Assembly (NCBI GenBank): GCA_045540355.1
Contig: JAZQHB010000027.1
Coordinates: forward strand, 1 to 56,686
DNA from: RGIG2945 sp045540355
GTDB taxonomy: Bacteria > Bacillota > Clostridia > Oscillospirales > Acutalibacteraceae
Direction of reading: 5' to 3'
Length of the DNA stretch: 56,686 nucleotides
Made by a program: the position numbers and the translations under genes. Positions 1-9,321 of the stretch are shown here, piece after piece. The first letter of the stretch is position 1; every line of letters begins with the position of its first letter. The notes below the pieces were generated by a model that ran no database searches, was not told the DNA's origin, and was given only the letters and a program-made list of their open reading frames with translations.

Positions 1-5
1 AGGCT

Positions 6-3000
6 ATGGAAGACGCGGCAACAAAAGTTAAAACCTTTACCCAGTTATGGGACACATTAAAAGAATCAGCTCAATCCGGATGGTCACAAACTTGGGAAAT
101 CATTGTTGGTGACTTTGAAGAAGCAAAAGAAATGTTCTCAAATGTATCGAAGGTTCTCGGAGATATGATTGGTGCATCAGCAGATGCGAGAAACGAAGTT
201 CTTCAGGGTTGGAGCGATTTGGGTGGTCGAACGGTTTTAATCGAAGCGCTCAGTAATGCTTTTGAAGCAATTATGTCGGTTGTCAAACCAATTAAAGAAG
301 CATTTAGCGAAATCTTCCCTCCTGCAACGGCACAACAGCTTATGAATTTTACTGAGAGATTGAGAGATTTAACTGCAAATTTAATATTAAGCGGTCCAGC
401 AGCAGAGAGTCTTAAGAATGTATTCAAAGGACTCTTTTCTATTGTCCAGATTGGCGTTAAAGTTATTAGCGGTCTTGTACAAGGTGCTATAACACTTATT
501 GATGCCATTCTTCCGGTTGGAGGCGGAATATTATCAGTATCTGGGTCTATTGGTGAATTTATAAGCAAGATAAATGAAGCTTTAAGCGGAACCAATATAT
601 TTGCTACTGTATTTGGAACCTTGGGTTCTATTATTTCACCAGTTGCAACAGCAATAGGAAATGCTTTAAAAGGTATATCTGATGGTGTCGATAACCTTGG
701 CGGTATAATTGGTGTGATTGAAAAAGTAGTAAGCGGAATCCAATTTGTCTTTAGTAAAATTAAGAGTGTTGTCTCAAGTGCTATGGACAGTTTAGGCTTC
801 GATTCACTTGTAGATGCTGTAAACAGCGGATTGTTTGCAGGAATCTTACTTGGCATTAACAAATTCATTAAATCATTAACAAATATTACATCTAATGGAT
901 CGGGAATTATAGGTGGCATACGGGATATTTTGGATGGTGTGAGTGGAAGTCTACAGGCTTTTCAATCACAGTTAAAAGCTGGAGCTTTGTTAAAAATAGC
1001 CTCTGCTATTGCTATCTTGGCTGGCTCGTTAGTCGTTTTATCAATGATTGATGAAGGTAAATTAACTTCTTCTCTTGGAGCTATTACAGGTCTATTTATT
1101 GAATTATTCGGTTCTATGACCATATTCGAGAAAATAGCCGGTGGAAGTGGATTTAAATCTATGGGTAAAGTTTCAAGAGCTATGATAGGAATATCTACTG
1201 CGGTTCTTATTCTTTCGGCGGCTATGAAAAACCTTGCATCATTATCTTGGGATGAGATTGGTAGAGGTTTGACAGCTACAGTTGCTGGATTAGGAACCTT
1301 AATCGGCGCAATTTATCTATTGCCAAAAGACACGACCACCAAAACGGGAAGTCTAATAGGACTTTCAACAGCATTGGTTATTTTATCCGGCGCGTTAAAG
1401 GTTATGGGGTCTATGTCTTGGGATGAAATCGGTCGGGGTCTTACGACTTTGGCTGGCTCATTAGCAATATTAATAGGTTCTATGCATTTGATGAAATCTG
1501 CTGTAGCTGGTGCGGCATCAATGCTTATTATATCTTCTGCATTGGTTGTCTTGTCTGGTGCTTTAAAAATAATGGGCACTATGTCTTGGGATGAGATAGG
1601 CAGAGGATTAACCGTTTTAGCAGGCTCGCTGGCTATATTGGTAGGCTCTATGCATTTGATGACTTCTGCTTTAGCAGGAGCCGCTTCAATGCTTGTTATA
1701 TCTTCAGCACTTTTGGTTTTATCAGGTGCTTTAAAGGTGATGGCTACACTTTCTTGGGAAGAAATAGGAAAATGTATGACCACAATGGCAGGTTCGTTGT
1801 TAATTATGGCTGGAGCTACTGCGCTTATGACATCGGCATTACCCGGAGCAGCAGCAATTCTTGTTATATCCGGAGCTTTAGCAATCTTAACCCCCGCACT
1901 ACTTGCACTAAGCACAATGTCTTGGGAAGGCATTGCAAAAGGTTTGGTGGCTATGGCTGGTGCTTTCGGTGTTATTGGTGTTGCAGGTCTATTACTCGGA
2001 CCAATATCTCCGATGATTTTAGCATTGGGTGCGGCTGTTGCATTACTTGGAGTAGGTTGTCTTGCTGCTGGAGCAGGACTTTTAGCTTTCTCCACGGCAT
2101 TGGCGGCTTTAGCTGTATCTGGTACAGCAGGTGCGGCAGCACTTGTTACGGTTGTTGAGGGTATTATTGGTATGATTCCTTCTCTTGCGGCGGCTATTGG
2201 TATGGGTATAGTGGCAATGGCGGCGGCAATAGGAGCAGGTGCAGGAGCTATAATGACCGCAGTTACTCAAATCCTAAATGCAATTCTCCAAGCAATAATC
2301 GATGTTGCTCCTAAGGTTGCTGAAACTGTGACGGTTATATTAACTGAAATACTCGGTGTTATAGCAGATATAACGCCTAAAATTGTTGATACAGTTGTTA
2401 CTTGTCTTTCTGCGGTTCTTGATGGTATTGTTGAATTTGTACCTAAAATGGTTGAAGCGGGATTACAGATAATGACTGGGTTCTTACAGGGTATAGCTGA
2501 TAACATTGGCGGTGTTGTAGAAGCTGGTGTAAATATTATAACCGAATTCTTAACCGCACTTGGAAATGAACTACCAAGAATAGTTGACGCTGGTTTCCAA
2601 ATGATGATAAGCTTCATCAATGGTCTTGCGGATAGTATATCAACTAATACTCCTGTGCTTACGGCGGCAATCGGTAACTTGATGAACGCTGTTATAAATG
2701 CCGCGATTACACTTATTACTGGTTCTATCGGTAATTTCCTTAGTGCCGGTGCTAATGTGTTTAGCGGATTTATAAATGGTCTGAAGAGTAAAGTATCTTC
2801 TATCATCAGCACAGTTTCATCAATGATATCTCAGGTCGTTTCCAATATCAAGTCAAAAGTTTCAAGCTTTGTAAGTGCTGGTGGCGAATTGATAAACGGT
2901 TTTATCAAAGGTATTAAGGATAAAATTAGTGGTGTTGTTAATGCCGCTAAAGAAATAGGCTCTAAAGCGTTAAGTACGATTAAGAGTTTTCTTGGTATCG

Positions 3001-5045
3001 CTTCACCATCAAAGGCGTTTATCTCTATAGGTAAATTCGTAGCTGAAGGTCTTGCTCAAGGTATTCGTGATGAAACTTGGCAGGCAGTTAATGCTACAGC
3101 AGAAATGGCTGATAAAGTCAAGAAAGCAGCAAGTGGAACTTTTGAAGAGGTTGAGAAATACATCACGGATGCAAAACATTTCGATGAGTTGAGCCTTGCC
3201 GAAGAATTGGAAATATGGGAGACTTTCATTGCTCGATATGCCGAAGGAACAGAAGAGCGTCTGAAGGCTGAGAAGAAAGCTTATACGGTGTATAAAGCCT
3301 TAGTTGACGAAAAGTATCAGCACTCAATGGACTGGATAGATCAGGAGAAATACTACAATCGCCTGAGTCTTGAAGAGGAGCTTGCGGCTTATGAGCGTGT
3401 TCAGGCTCGTTATAAATGGGGTTCTGATGAATGGCTTAAGATGGAGCGTGAAAAATACAGAGTCAGAAATGAAATTGTAGATGCTTCATATCAGCACTCA
3501 ATGGACTGGATAGATCAGGAGAAATACTACAATCGCCTGAGTCTATATGACGAGTTAGCAGCATACAAACGAGTACAGTCGAGATACGCACAGGGTACCG
3601 ACGAGTATAAGAAAATGGCAAGAGAAATCTACAGAGTTCAAAATGAGATTAACGATGCCAATGAAAACTTCTACAAGGAATCCATCCGTATTCAGGAAGA
3701 CTATCAAGACCAGAAATTGGCACTTGAGGAAGAATACGAAGCAAGAGTTAAAGAAATCAATGAGCGACTCGAAGCGGATATCAAAGCCGCAAACGACGCT
3801 TACGATGACGCACTCGAATCTCGAACTAAATCTTTGTATGATGCTTATAGTTTGTGGGATAAGGTTGAACCAAAAGAAACAGTCGATGGTGCAGACCTGT
3901 TTACAAACTTACAAAGTCAGGTCGATGCTTTTGAAGATTGGCAGAAAGACATAAATGAACTCGCTGGTAAAGGCATTAATGCTAAACTTCTTGAAGAACT
4001 TCAGGAAATGGGTCCATCTTCTGCTGCTGAAATCAAAGCATTGAACAAATTAAGCACTCACGAGTTAAATGATTATGTTGAGCTTTGGCAGGAAAAATAC
4101 AATATGGCTAAAGAACAGGCAACATTTGAACTCGAAGATGTGCGTCAAGATACAAAGAACCAAATCAAGCAGTTAAGAGCTGATGCTAAAATCGAACTTG
4201 ATGAGTACACAGAGATGTGGAATAAGCAAATGGCTGACCTCAAGGACGATATGAATGACCAGCTCGACGACTTACGCGATGATTGGATGGATACTATTGG
4301 TACTTTAAGAAAAGAAACTAAGAGCGAATTTACTACAATGACCGAAGAAATAACCAACATTATCGGTGAAAAGAATAGTTGGTCCGAACTTGGTTCTAAT
4401 ATTGTAGAGGGCGTTCTTCTTGGTATTGTTCAAAAGTCACCAGTTCTGACCGAGGGTGTAATTGACACTATGACTGCGGCTCTTGAAGCGGCTAAAGAAA
4501 CTCTTGGAATTCAGTCGCCATCTAAAGCGTTTGCTGAACTTGGTATGTATTCAGACAAAGGATTCGCTGTTGGTCTTATGCAATATGCAAGTGTTGTTAG
4601 TTCATCTGCAACACAGGTTGGCAAAGAAGCAGTTTCGTCGTTATCAAATTCGATTTCTCGTATATCGAGCATGGTTACAGATGGAATGGACGCTGAACCA
4701 ACTATAAGACCTGTGCTTGACCTTTCAAATATTCAAAATGGAGTAAAATCTGTTAATGGTATGTTCAATCCTAATAGAACCCTTTCTCTGGGCTTGAGTT
4801 TAGGAAGTACAATACAGCCACAGGCAGGAAATGACTCCTTTAAGAGCTTAAAAGATACTACGATAGCAGCTAACGACAAGGTTGTAAGTGCAATCGATTC
4901 GTTGAAAGAAGATGTTTCAACTTTAGCTGATGCTATCCGTAACATCAAACTCGTAATGGATACGGGAGCGCTGGTCGGTGCCATAAGCCCAGAAATGGAC
5001 AGAAGCTTAGGGCAAATCGCAGCTTATAATAAAAGGGGGATTTAG
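6..5045 (+). CDS. Tape measure protein, C-terminal 1679 residues (gene crosses the linearisation point)
   Basis: This is the rest of the gene that starts at 55627. The frame is continuous through the 141-bp overlap, so the Met codon at 6 is internal and the full protein is about 1987 residues. It sets tail length and sits inside the tail tube. Visible parts are: a long hydrophobic, Gly/Ala-rich middle; five tandem copies of a roughly 56-residue unit centred on SWDEIGRGL (near 1245, 1416, 1584, 1752, 1920); and a charged coiled-coil part (about 3150-4350) with a second duplicated unit. The motif SPSKAF occurs twice (near 3004 and 4516), as is common in siphophage tape measures. Dit and Tal genes follow directly. 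Confidence 0.95.
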   Translation: MEDAATKVKTFTQLWDTLKESAQSGWSQTWEIIVGDFEEAKEMFSNVSKVLGDMIGASADARNEVLQGWSDLGGRTVLIEALSNAFEAIMSVVKPIKEAFSEIFPPATAQQLMNFTERLRDLTANLILSGPAAESLKNVFKGLFSIVQIGVKVISGLVQGAITLIDAILPVGGGILSVSGSIGEFISKINEALSGTNIFATVFGTLGSIISPVATAIGNALKGISDGVDNLGGIIGVIEKVVSGIQFVFSKIKSVVSSAMDSLGFDSLVDAVNSGLFAGILLGINKFIKSLTNITSNGSGIIGGIRDILDGVSGSLQAFQSQLKAGALLKIASAIAILAGSLVVLSMIDEGKLTSSLGAITGLFIELFGSMTIFEKIAGGSGFKSMGKVSRAMIGISTAVLILSAAMKNLASLSWDEIGRGLTATVAGLGTLIGAIYLLPKDTTTKTGSLIGLSTALVILSGALKVMGSMSWDEIGRGLTTLAGSLAILIGSMHLMKSAVAGAASMLIISSALVVLSGALKIMGTMSWDEIGRGLTVLAGSLAILVGSMHLMTSALAGAASMLVISSALLVLSGALKVMATLSWEEIGKCMTTMAGSLLIMAGATALMTSALPGAAAILVISGALAILTPALLALSTMSWEGIAKGLVAMAGAFGVIGVAGLLLGPISPMILALGAAVALLGVGCLAAGAGLLAFSTALAALAVSGTAGAAALVTVVEGIIGMIPSLAAAIGMGIVAMAAAIGAGAGAIMTAVTQILNAILQAIIDVAPKVAETVTVILTEILGVIADITPKIVDTVVTCLSAVLDGIVEFVPKMVEAGLQIMTGFLQGIADNIGGVVEAGVNIITEFLTALGNELPRIVDAGFQMMISFINGLADSISTNTPVLTAAIGNLMNAVINAAITLITGSIGNFLSAGANVFSGFINGLKSKVSSIISTVSSMISQVVSNIKSKVSSFVSAGGELINGFIKGIKDKISGVVNAAKEIGSKALSTIKSFLGIASPSKAFISIGKFVAEGLAQGIRDETWQAVNATAEMADKVKKAASGTFEEVEKYITDAKHFDELSLAEELEIWETFIARYAEGTEERLKAEKKAYTVYKALVDEKYQHSMDWIDQEKYYNRLSLEEELAAYERVQARYKWGSDEWLKMEREKYRVRNEIVDASYQHSMDWIDQEKYYNRLSLYDELAAYKRVQSRYAQGTDEYKKMAREIYRVQNEINDANENFYKESIRIQEDYQDQKLALEEEYEARVKEINERLEADIKAANDAYDDALESRTKSLYDAYSLWDKVEPKETVDGADLFTNLQSQVDAFEDWQKDINELAGKGINAKLLEELQEMGPSSAAEIKALNKLSTHELNDYVELWQEKYNMAKEQATFELEDVRQDTKNQIKQLRADAKIELDEYTEMWNKQMADLKDDMNDQLDDLRDDWMDTIGTLRKETKSEFTTMTEEITNIIGEKNSWSELGSNIVEGVLLGIVQKSPVLTEGVIDTMTAALEAAKETLGIQSPSKAFAELGMYSDKGFAVGLMQYASVVSSSATQVGKEAVSSLSNSISRISSMVTDGMDAEPTIRPVLDLSNIQNGVKSVNGMFNPNRTLSLGLSLGSTIQPQAGNDSFKSLKDTTIAANDKVVSAIDSLKEDVSTLADAIRNIKLVMDTGALVGAISPEMDRSLGQIAAYNKRGI
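1195..1975 (+). repeat. Tandem 168-bp repeats in the tape measure gene
   Basis: Five diverged in-frame copies are seen; the TCTTGGGA core starts at 1245, 1416, 1584, 1752 and 1920, so spacing is 171, 168, 168 and 168 bp. Each encodes a hydrophobic helix pair plus SW(D/E)EIG. Unit gain or loss would change tail length by fixed steps (inference). Confidence 0.85.
3315..3544 (+). repeat. Direct repeat of 56 bp in the tape measure coiled-coil part
   Basis: Bases 3315-3370 and 3489-3544 are identical, 174 bp apart, inside a longer diverged duplication encoding YQHSMDWIDQEKYYNRLSL. Identity of 56 bp inside otherwise diverged units suggests recent duplication or gene conversion. Confidence 0.85.
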
Positions 5046-5047
5046 AT

Positions 5048-5803
5048 ATGTATCATTCGGTATTTTTCGGAGGTAAAAACACTTGGGATGATTGGCATAT
5101 CGTCCCCACTTCCCGTCCAGTTATCAAACCTCCGACAAAGAAAACTAATTACTTGGATATTCCCGGTGCCGATGGGGTTCTTGATTTATCGGAATCCCTC
5201 ACCGGATATCCCGTTTATAACAATCGAGAAGGTTCGATAGAATTTCTTGTTATGAACGATTATCAACCTTGGGAAGTATTGTATTCTGCGATTTTGGAGC
5301 ATATCCACGGTCAAAGAATGCAGATGATTCTCGAAGATGACGACCAATATTTTTACGAGGGCGTATTCGAGGTTGAGGATTGGCAATCAACCGTTCCTCG
5401 TTCCACCATCGTAATTAAATACAATGTTGGTCCTTATAAATGGAACATAAACAAGACAACAGATGATTGGTTATGGGACCCATTTAGTTTTGAATACGGA
5501 AAAATTCAGCCGGCTGTCTTCAGAGATATTTCTGTAGATAGTGACGATTGGGTTTTAAACGAATTTGATAAATATATGGTCGAGGCTGCTCCGGTATGCC
5601 CCGACTTTATTGTTTCGTCCGATGACGGTTTTGGAATGGATGTCAGGTATGTGAATGAAAAACTCGGAATTGACAAAGAAGTTCATCTTGATGATGGAAC
5701 AACTTCGATTCCAGATTTTATCCTCTACGGTCAAACATCCTATAAACTTTACTTCAAAGGACATGGAATGGTTTCAATAGACTTTAGAAGCGGGAGGTTA
5801 TAG
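5048..5803 (+). CDS. Distal tail protein (Dit-like, phage tail family)
   Basis: 251 residues, starting two bases after the tape measure stop with GGGGGAT as ribosome site. The N-terminal part (FGGKNTWDDWHIVPTSRP, then a GADG/LDLSESLTGYP stretch) matches the layout of Firmicutes phage tail/Dit proteins, which form the hexameric ring joining the tail tube to the baseplate hub. The order tape measure, Dit, Tal is the standard siphophage order and supports the call. The C-terminal half is all-beta in composition with no recognised carbohydrate-binding motif. Confidence 0.8.
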   Translation: MYHSVFFGGKNTWDDWHIVPTSRPVIKPPTKKTNYLDIPGADGVLDLSESLTGYPVYNNREGSIEFLVMNDYQPWEVLYSAILEHIHGQRMQMILEDDDQYFYEGVFEVEDWQSTVPRSTIVIKYNVGPYKWNINKTTDDWLWDPFSFEYGKIQPAVFRDISVDSDDWVLNEFDKYMVEAAPVCPDFIVSSDDGFGMDVRYVNEKLGIDKEVHLDDGTTSIPDFILYGQTSYKLYFKGHGMVSIDFRSGRL

Positions 5804-5805
5804 TT

Positions 5806-8163
5806 ATGTATAGCATATATAGTGATGGTGTTTGTATTCACAGTGCTAAAGCATTAACAAAAGAACACAAACTACTCAATCCAAAACTAACTCTAACCGA
5901 TAATGCCGCTGGTTCATTGGATATTACCGTTCCACCGGGTAATGCCGGTTATGACAAGATTGAAAGAATTTCATCAGAGTTAGTTGTAAAGCGAAATGAT
6001 GTTGAACTTTGGTCTGGTCGTGTAATCACAGAAAAAGGAGATTTCTGGAACCAGAGAATTCTTACCTGTGAAGGTGAACTCGCATATCTCAATGATACAC
6101 ATCAAGCGCCGGCGTCATACACCGATATAGATGTTGGTGATTTCTTAACCGCGATATTGGATTTTCACAATTCAAAAGTCGGTGAAGATAAGCAATTTAT
6201 ATTAGGGGCTATTACAGTTCACGAAAATATAACTTGCACAACTAACTATGAAACAACTCTTGATTGTATCAATGAGAATGTAATAAATAAGCTGGGTGGT
6301 CACATTTCAATCCGTAAAGAGAACGGTGTTAGATATATCGATTACTTCGAGGATTATATGAACACTAACACACAAACAATCCAGTTTGGAAAGAACTTGG
6401 TTGACTTTACAAAGAATTGGGATATGACATCTTATGCAACCGTTATAATTCCACGAGGTGCAAGACTCGAAGACTCTCCTATCGAGGGACTTGAAGCATA
6501 TTTGACCGTAGAAAGCGTAAATGCTGGTAGTATTTATGTTACTGACGAAAATGCTATTAAAGAACGCGGTTGGATTGAGGCTGTTGTTGACTTCGAGAAT
6601 ATTACAGACCCCGCCGAGTTATTGGAGAAAGCGAGAACTTATATTTCTGACACTCAGTTTGATAATCTCATAATTGAAGTGTCGGCGGTTGATTTACACT
6701 ATTTGATGAAGAGTGAGGAACCGATAAAACTTCTCGACCAAGTGAGGTGTGTGTCTGTTCCGCACGGTTTGGATAAGATATTTCCCGTTTCACAACTTAC
6801 CATTCCAATAGACCATCCTGAGAATGCTACCTATACCTTGGGTAGCACCATCAGAACTTCTTTAACTTCTTCGAATAAGAAGACCAATTCGGAGATTATG
6901 CAGAAAATTGAAAATCTACCGAGTAAGGAAACAATCTTGAAGAAAGCCGCCGAAAATGCGGCAGAGATTATGAATCAGGCTACGAATGGTCATATAACTA
7001 TTACCAAGATTAAGAATGATAATCAAACTGTAACAGAATCGTTGTTTATTACTGATACAGAAGATTACCGAAAAGCAACTAAAGCTTGGCGATGGAACAT
7101 CAACGGTTTAGCGTATTACAAAACAACCAATCCGGTTAATAACCCTATCAATTACGATACGACTAATCCTAAAGTGGCTATCACTATGGATGGTGCGATT
7201 GTGGCAGACTTTATCACAGTCGGTACAATGAGTGCTGACCGTATTCGTACGGGAATATTGGAATCTTCTGAAGAGTATGAAACTTGGTCTTCTACAAGGT
7301 CATATTCTTCAAGGACTAAAGTTTTTCATAGTGGTCGATATTGGCGTGCTATGCGATATGTTTATTCCGGAGTAGAACCCGGAGTTACATATTGGCAAGA
7401 AACCACAACATCTACAGGAGCTGTGACATTCGATTTTTATACAACATACTCTGCTGGTACCATCGTTTCTTACGATGACCGTTATTGGATTGCGCAAGCA
7501 TCGGTGAGAAGATGTTATCCCGGTAGAACCTATTGGGTTCAATCGAATAAGAATGTTATATTTGACTTGAATGAAGGTTCTCTTGAAATATCTTCAGGTA
7601 AAATTACTCTCGGTGATATGGATGATACTGGAACTCACAAATTCCAAGTCGACGATGATGGTTATTTACACGCATACTACGGTAAAATCGGGTCGTTTAA
7701 CATTGACGAATATAGTATCTATAATAACTCGATTACCCTAAGTTCAAGAGGATTAAGTTTTAATCTTGACTCAGTAGAAATAGGACATTTTGCAACTCAG
7801 ACTTGGGAAGCATCCACATCTGATAAAGGAATTGCTATGGATATCGAAGAGGATATTTCTTATATTTCTTGGGGGCATTACAGTAGTGAGTATGAGTTTT
7901 ACGAAACAAAAATTTTATATACAGCTACTGAATTAGAATTTGAATCTGGAGATTATACGTATCCGAACACTATTGTTTTCGGAGCACCTGTTGATTTAAG
8001 TATGAGTCAGGCTTTTATGTATAAAAGAGGCAGTCGTATATACAAAACCATCACTCTCGTTGATTCCGATACAGAAGCTCCAAAGCTTGTAAGATTGCAA
8101 ACATCCAGTGGTTCGTATTGGGATGTGTATGTTGTTGGCGGAATGATAATGGACCGTTGGTAA
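5806..8163 (+). CDS. Tail-associated hub protein (Tal-like) with carbohydrate-binding modules
   Basis: 785 residues. The first 350 or so resemble the N-terminal region of phage minor structural/endopeptidase tail proteins that form the baseplate hub below Dit. At about residues 485-590 there are two aromatic-rich units, each with a Y/W-rich pattern (RYWRAMRYVYSGVEPG..YW and RYWIAQASVRRCYPG..YW). These look like CBM5/12-type chitin-binding modules, so host wall-glycan binding is likely. The C-terminus is beta-rich. Start at 5806 has AGGTTATAGTT upstream and follows the Dit stop by two bases. No peptidase catalytic residues could be identified by eye. Confidence 0.75.
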   Translation: MYSIYSDGVCIHSAKALTKEHKLLNPKLTLTDNAAGSLDITVPPGNAGYDKIERISSELVVKRNDVELWSGRVITEKGDFWNQRILTCEGELAYLNDTHQAPASYTDIDVGDFLTAILDFHNSKVGEDKQFILGAITVHENITCTTNYETTLDCINENVINKLGGHISIRKENGVRYIDYFEDYMNTNTQTIQFGKNLVDFTKNWDMTSYATVIIPRGARLEDSPIEGLEAYLTVESVNAGSIYVTDENAIKERGWIEAVVDFENITDPAELLEKARTYISDTQFDNLIIEVSAVDLHYLMKSEEPIKLLDQVRCVSVPHGLDKIFPVSQLTIPIDHPENATYTLGSTIRTSLTSSNKKTNSEIMQKIENLPSKETILKKAAENAAEIMNQATNGHITITKIKNDNQTVTESLFITDTEDYRKATKAWRWNINGLAYYKTTNPVNNPINYDTTNPKVAITMDGAIVADFITVGTMSADRIRTGILESSEEYETWSSTRSYSSRTKVFHSGRYWRAMRYVYSGVEPGVTYWQETTTSTGAVTFDFYTTYSAGTIVSYDDRYWIAQASVRRCYPGRTYWVQSNKNVIFDLNEGSLEISSGKITLGDMDDTGTHKFQVDDDGYLHAYYGKIGSFNIDEYSIYNNSITLSSRGLSFNLDSVEIGHFATQTWEASTSDKGIAMDIEEDISYISWGHYSSEYEFYETKILYTATELEFESGDYTYPNTIVFGAPVDLSMSQAFMYKRGSRIYKTITLVDSDTEAPKLVRLQTSSGSYWDVYVVGGMIMDRW

Positions 8164-8189
8164 TTCGCTAATCTATAAGGAGTGATTTA

Positions 8190-8348
8190 ATGGATAAAAT
8201 TGGAATGCGAAAACCCGAACATAAATTAAAACCAGATGTAAAAGTCACAATCATCTACCAAGAAGGAGACGAATTTATAAATGAAAATCAGCAATATCAA
8301 AATGGAACAAATGCTGATGAGTCTGAAACCGATTCTCCCACAGCGTAA
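8190..8348 (+). CDS. Small hypothetical protein overlapping the next gene
   Basis: 52 residues, with ribosome site AAGGAG at the right distance from the ATG. It is hydrophilic with an acidic C-terminus. Its last 68 bp overlap the start of the 8281 gene in a different frame, and that gene's own AAGGAG lies inside this one. Tail-tip clusters often carry such short ORFs; no function is recognised. It may be a leader peptide coupling translation (inference). Confidence 0.5.
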   Translation: MDKIGMRKPEHKLKPDVKVTIIYQEGDEFINENQQYQNGTNADESETDSPTA

Positions 8349-8646
8349 CAAGATTGGTTACATTGCGGCGAGAAATACGAGAATTCTTAAGGATGCTTTG
8401 ACTGAATATTTTCAGTTCAAGAACCAGTTGATTGAAAAGTACGGTGAGCCGGACACTGATGAGAACGGACGCGAGTCAATATCTATCAAGTTTGACTCAC
8501 CAAACTTTGAACAATTTAACAAAGAGTTCTCCGATTTTGGAAACATCGAGCAGGATGTTCAAATTATGACCCTTAAGTATGAAGAGGTAATAGGATTCTT
8601 GAATGGAGAGGAAATTCTAACTTTATCTTGGATGCTTGAGGATTAA
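8281..8646 (+). CDS. Tail-cluster hypothetical protein (DUF1617-like)
   Basis: 121 residues. The pattern of an N-terminal helix, PILPQRNKIGYIAARNTRIL, then an acidic EKYGEPDTDENG stretch resembles the small phage proteins grouped as DUF1617, usually found between tail hub and fibre genes. Ribosome site AAGGAGA lies inside the preceding ORF. Soluble and mostly helical. The role is unknown; the neighbours suggest baseplate assembly. Confidence 0.6.
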   Translation: MKISNIKMEQMLMSLKPILPQRNKIGYIAARNTRILKDALTEYFQFKNQLIEKYGEPDTDENGRESISIKFDSPNFEQFNKEFSDFGNIEQDVQIMTLKYEEVIGFLNGEEILTLSWMLED

Positions 8647-8660
8647 GGAGGCGAAGATAA

Positions 8661-9299
8661 ATGGCGGATATATCTCAACATTTAAAAGCGATACAAACCG
8701 CTAAATATGGTGAAGAAGTCAGAGGGTCCATTCACGATGCGTTGGAAGCAATGAACGAAGAATCAAGTTCTGCTAAAGAAGTCGCTGAAACTGCCCAAGA
8801 TTCCGCAAAAGCATCTGCTACTGCGGCTGCAAACTCTGCATCAAACGCAAAGACATCGGAAACAAACGCGAAATCGTCTGAGACGAAAGCAAAGACCTCT
8901 GAAACAAATGCAGCGAACTCAGCTTCGTCTGCGTCCACATCAGCGTCTAATGCCGCGTCTTCCGCTTCGGCAGCTAAGACTTCTGAAACCAACGCAAAGA
9001 CATCGGAAACAAACGCGAAATCGTCTGAGACGAAAGCAAAAGCATCCGAACAAGTTATCGAACAGTTTGCGTTATATCTGTCATTCTTTGATGCCCTTAA
9101 GGAAGCCGTGGAAGCGTGTATATTCCCGTCTGCGTTATTAGATTCTGACGGAAATCCTATACTCGATTCCGATGGAGCAAGCATTACAACCGAAACCAAA
9201 GGATTGGACGGTTTTAGAAATGCTTTAATTAATGTGCCCACTGATGTATTCGCTTTATCACAGCAGATGAAGCATTGCATTATGGACTCTAACGATTAA
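8661..9299 (+). CDS. Baseplate/tail fibre stalk protein with SETNAKTSE repeats
   Basis: 212 residues. The first 30 residues (KAIQTAKYGEEVRGSIHDALEAM) are the typical attachment segment of Firmicutes phage baseplate upper proteins and fibres. Residues about 45-130 are a low-complexity Ala/Ser/Thr helix built on the SETNAKTSE/SETKAKTSE unit, a trimeric coiled-coil stalk common in tail fibres. The C-terminal part has the duplicated LLDSDGNPILDSDGA stretch. The next gene is the variable receptor-binding candidate, so this protein probably carries or spaces it. Confidence 0.7.
   Translation: MADISQHLKAIQTAKYGEEVRGSIHDALEAMNEESSSAKEVAETAQDSAKASATAAANSASNAKTSETNAKSSETKAKTSETNAANSASSASTSASNAASSASAAKTSETNAKTSETNAKSSETKAKASEQVIEQFALYLSFFDALKEAVEACIFPSALLDSDGNPILDSDGASITTETKGLDGFRNALINVPTDVFALSQQMKHCIMDSND
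8844..9040 (+). repeat. 50-bp exact direct repeat in the fibre stalk gene
   Basis: Bases 8844-8893 and 8991-9040 are identical, 147 bp (49 codons) apart and in frame, so recombination between them would shorten or lengthen the stalk cleanly. Confidence 0.85.
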
Positions 9300-9321
9300 A
9301 TAAACAGGAGGTAATTTAAAA

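Noticed and set aside
1..141. Direct terminal repeat (141 bp at both ends)
   Set aside because: Lies inside the tape measure frame and has a typical assembler k-mer length; circular closure explains it better than a T7-like repeat.
203..919. Long minus-strand ORF of 238 codons (also 1313-2095 and 2267-2812)
   Set aside because: All are antisense to the tape measure gene, low complexity, without ribosome sites; shadows of a repeat-rich frame.
8732..9280. Minus-strand ORF of 182 codons
   Set aside because: Antisense of the SETNAKTSE repeat gene; its length comes from repeat codon bias.
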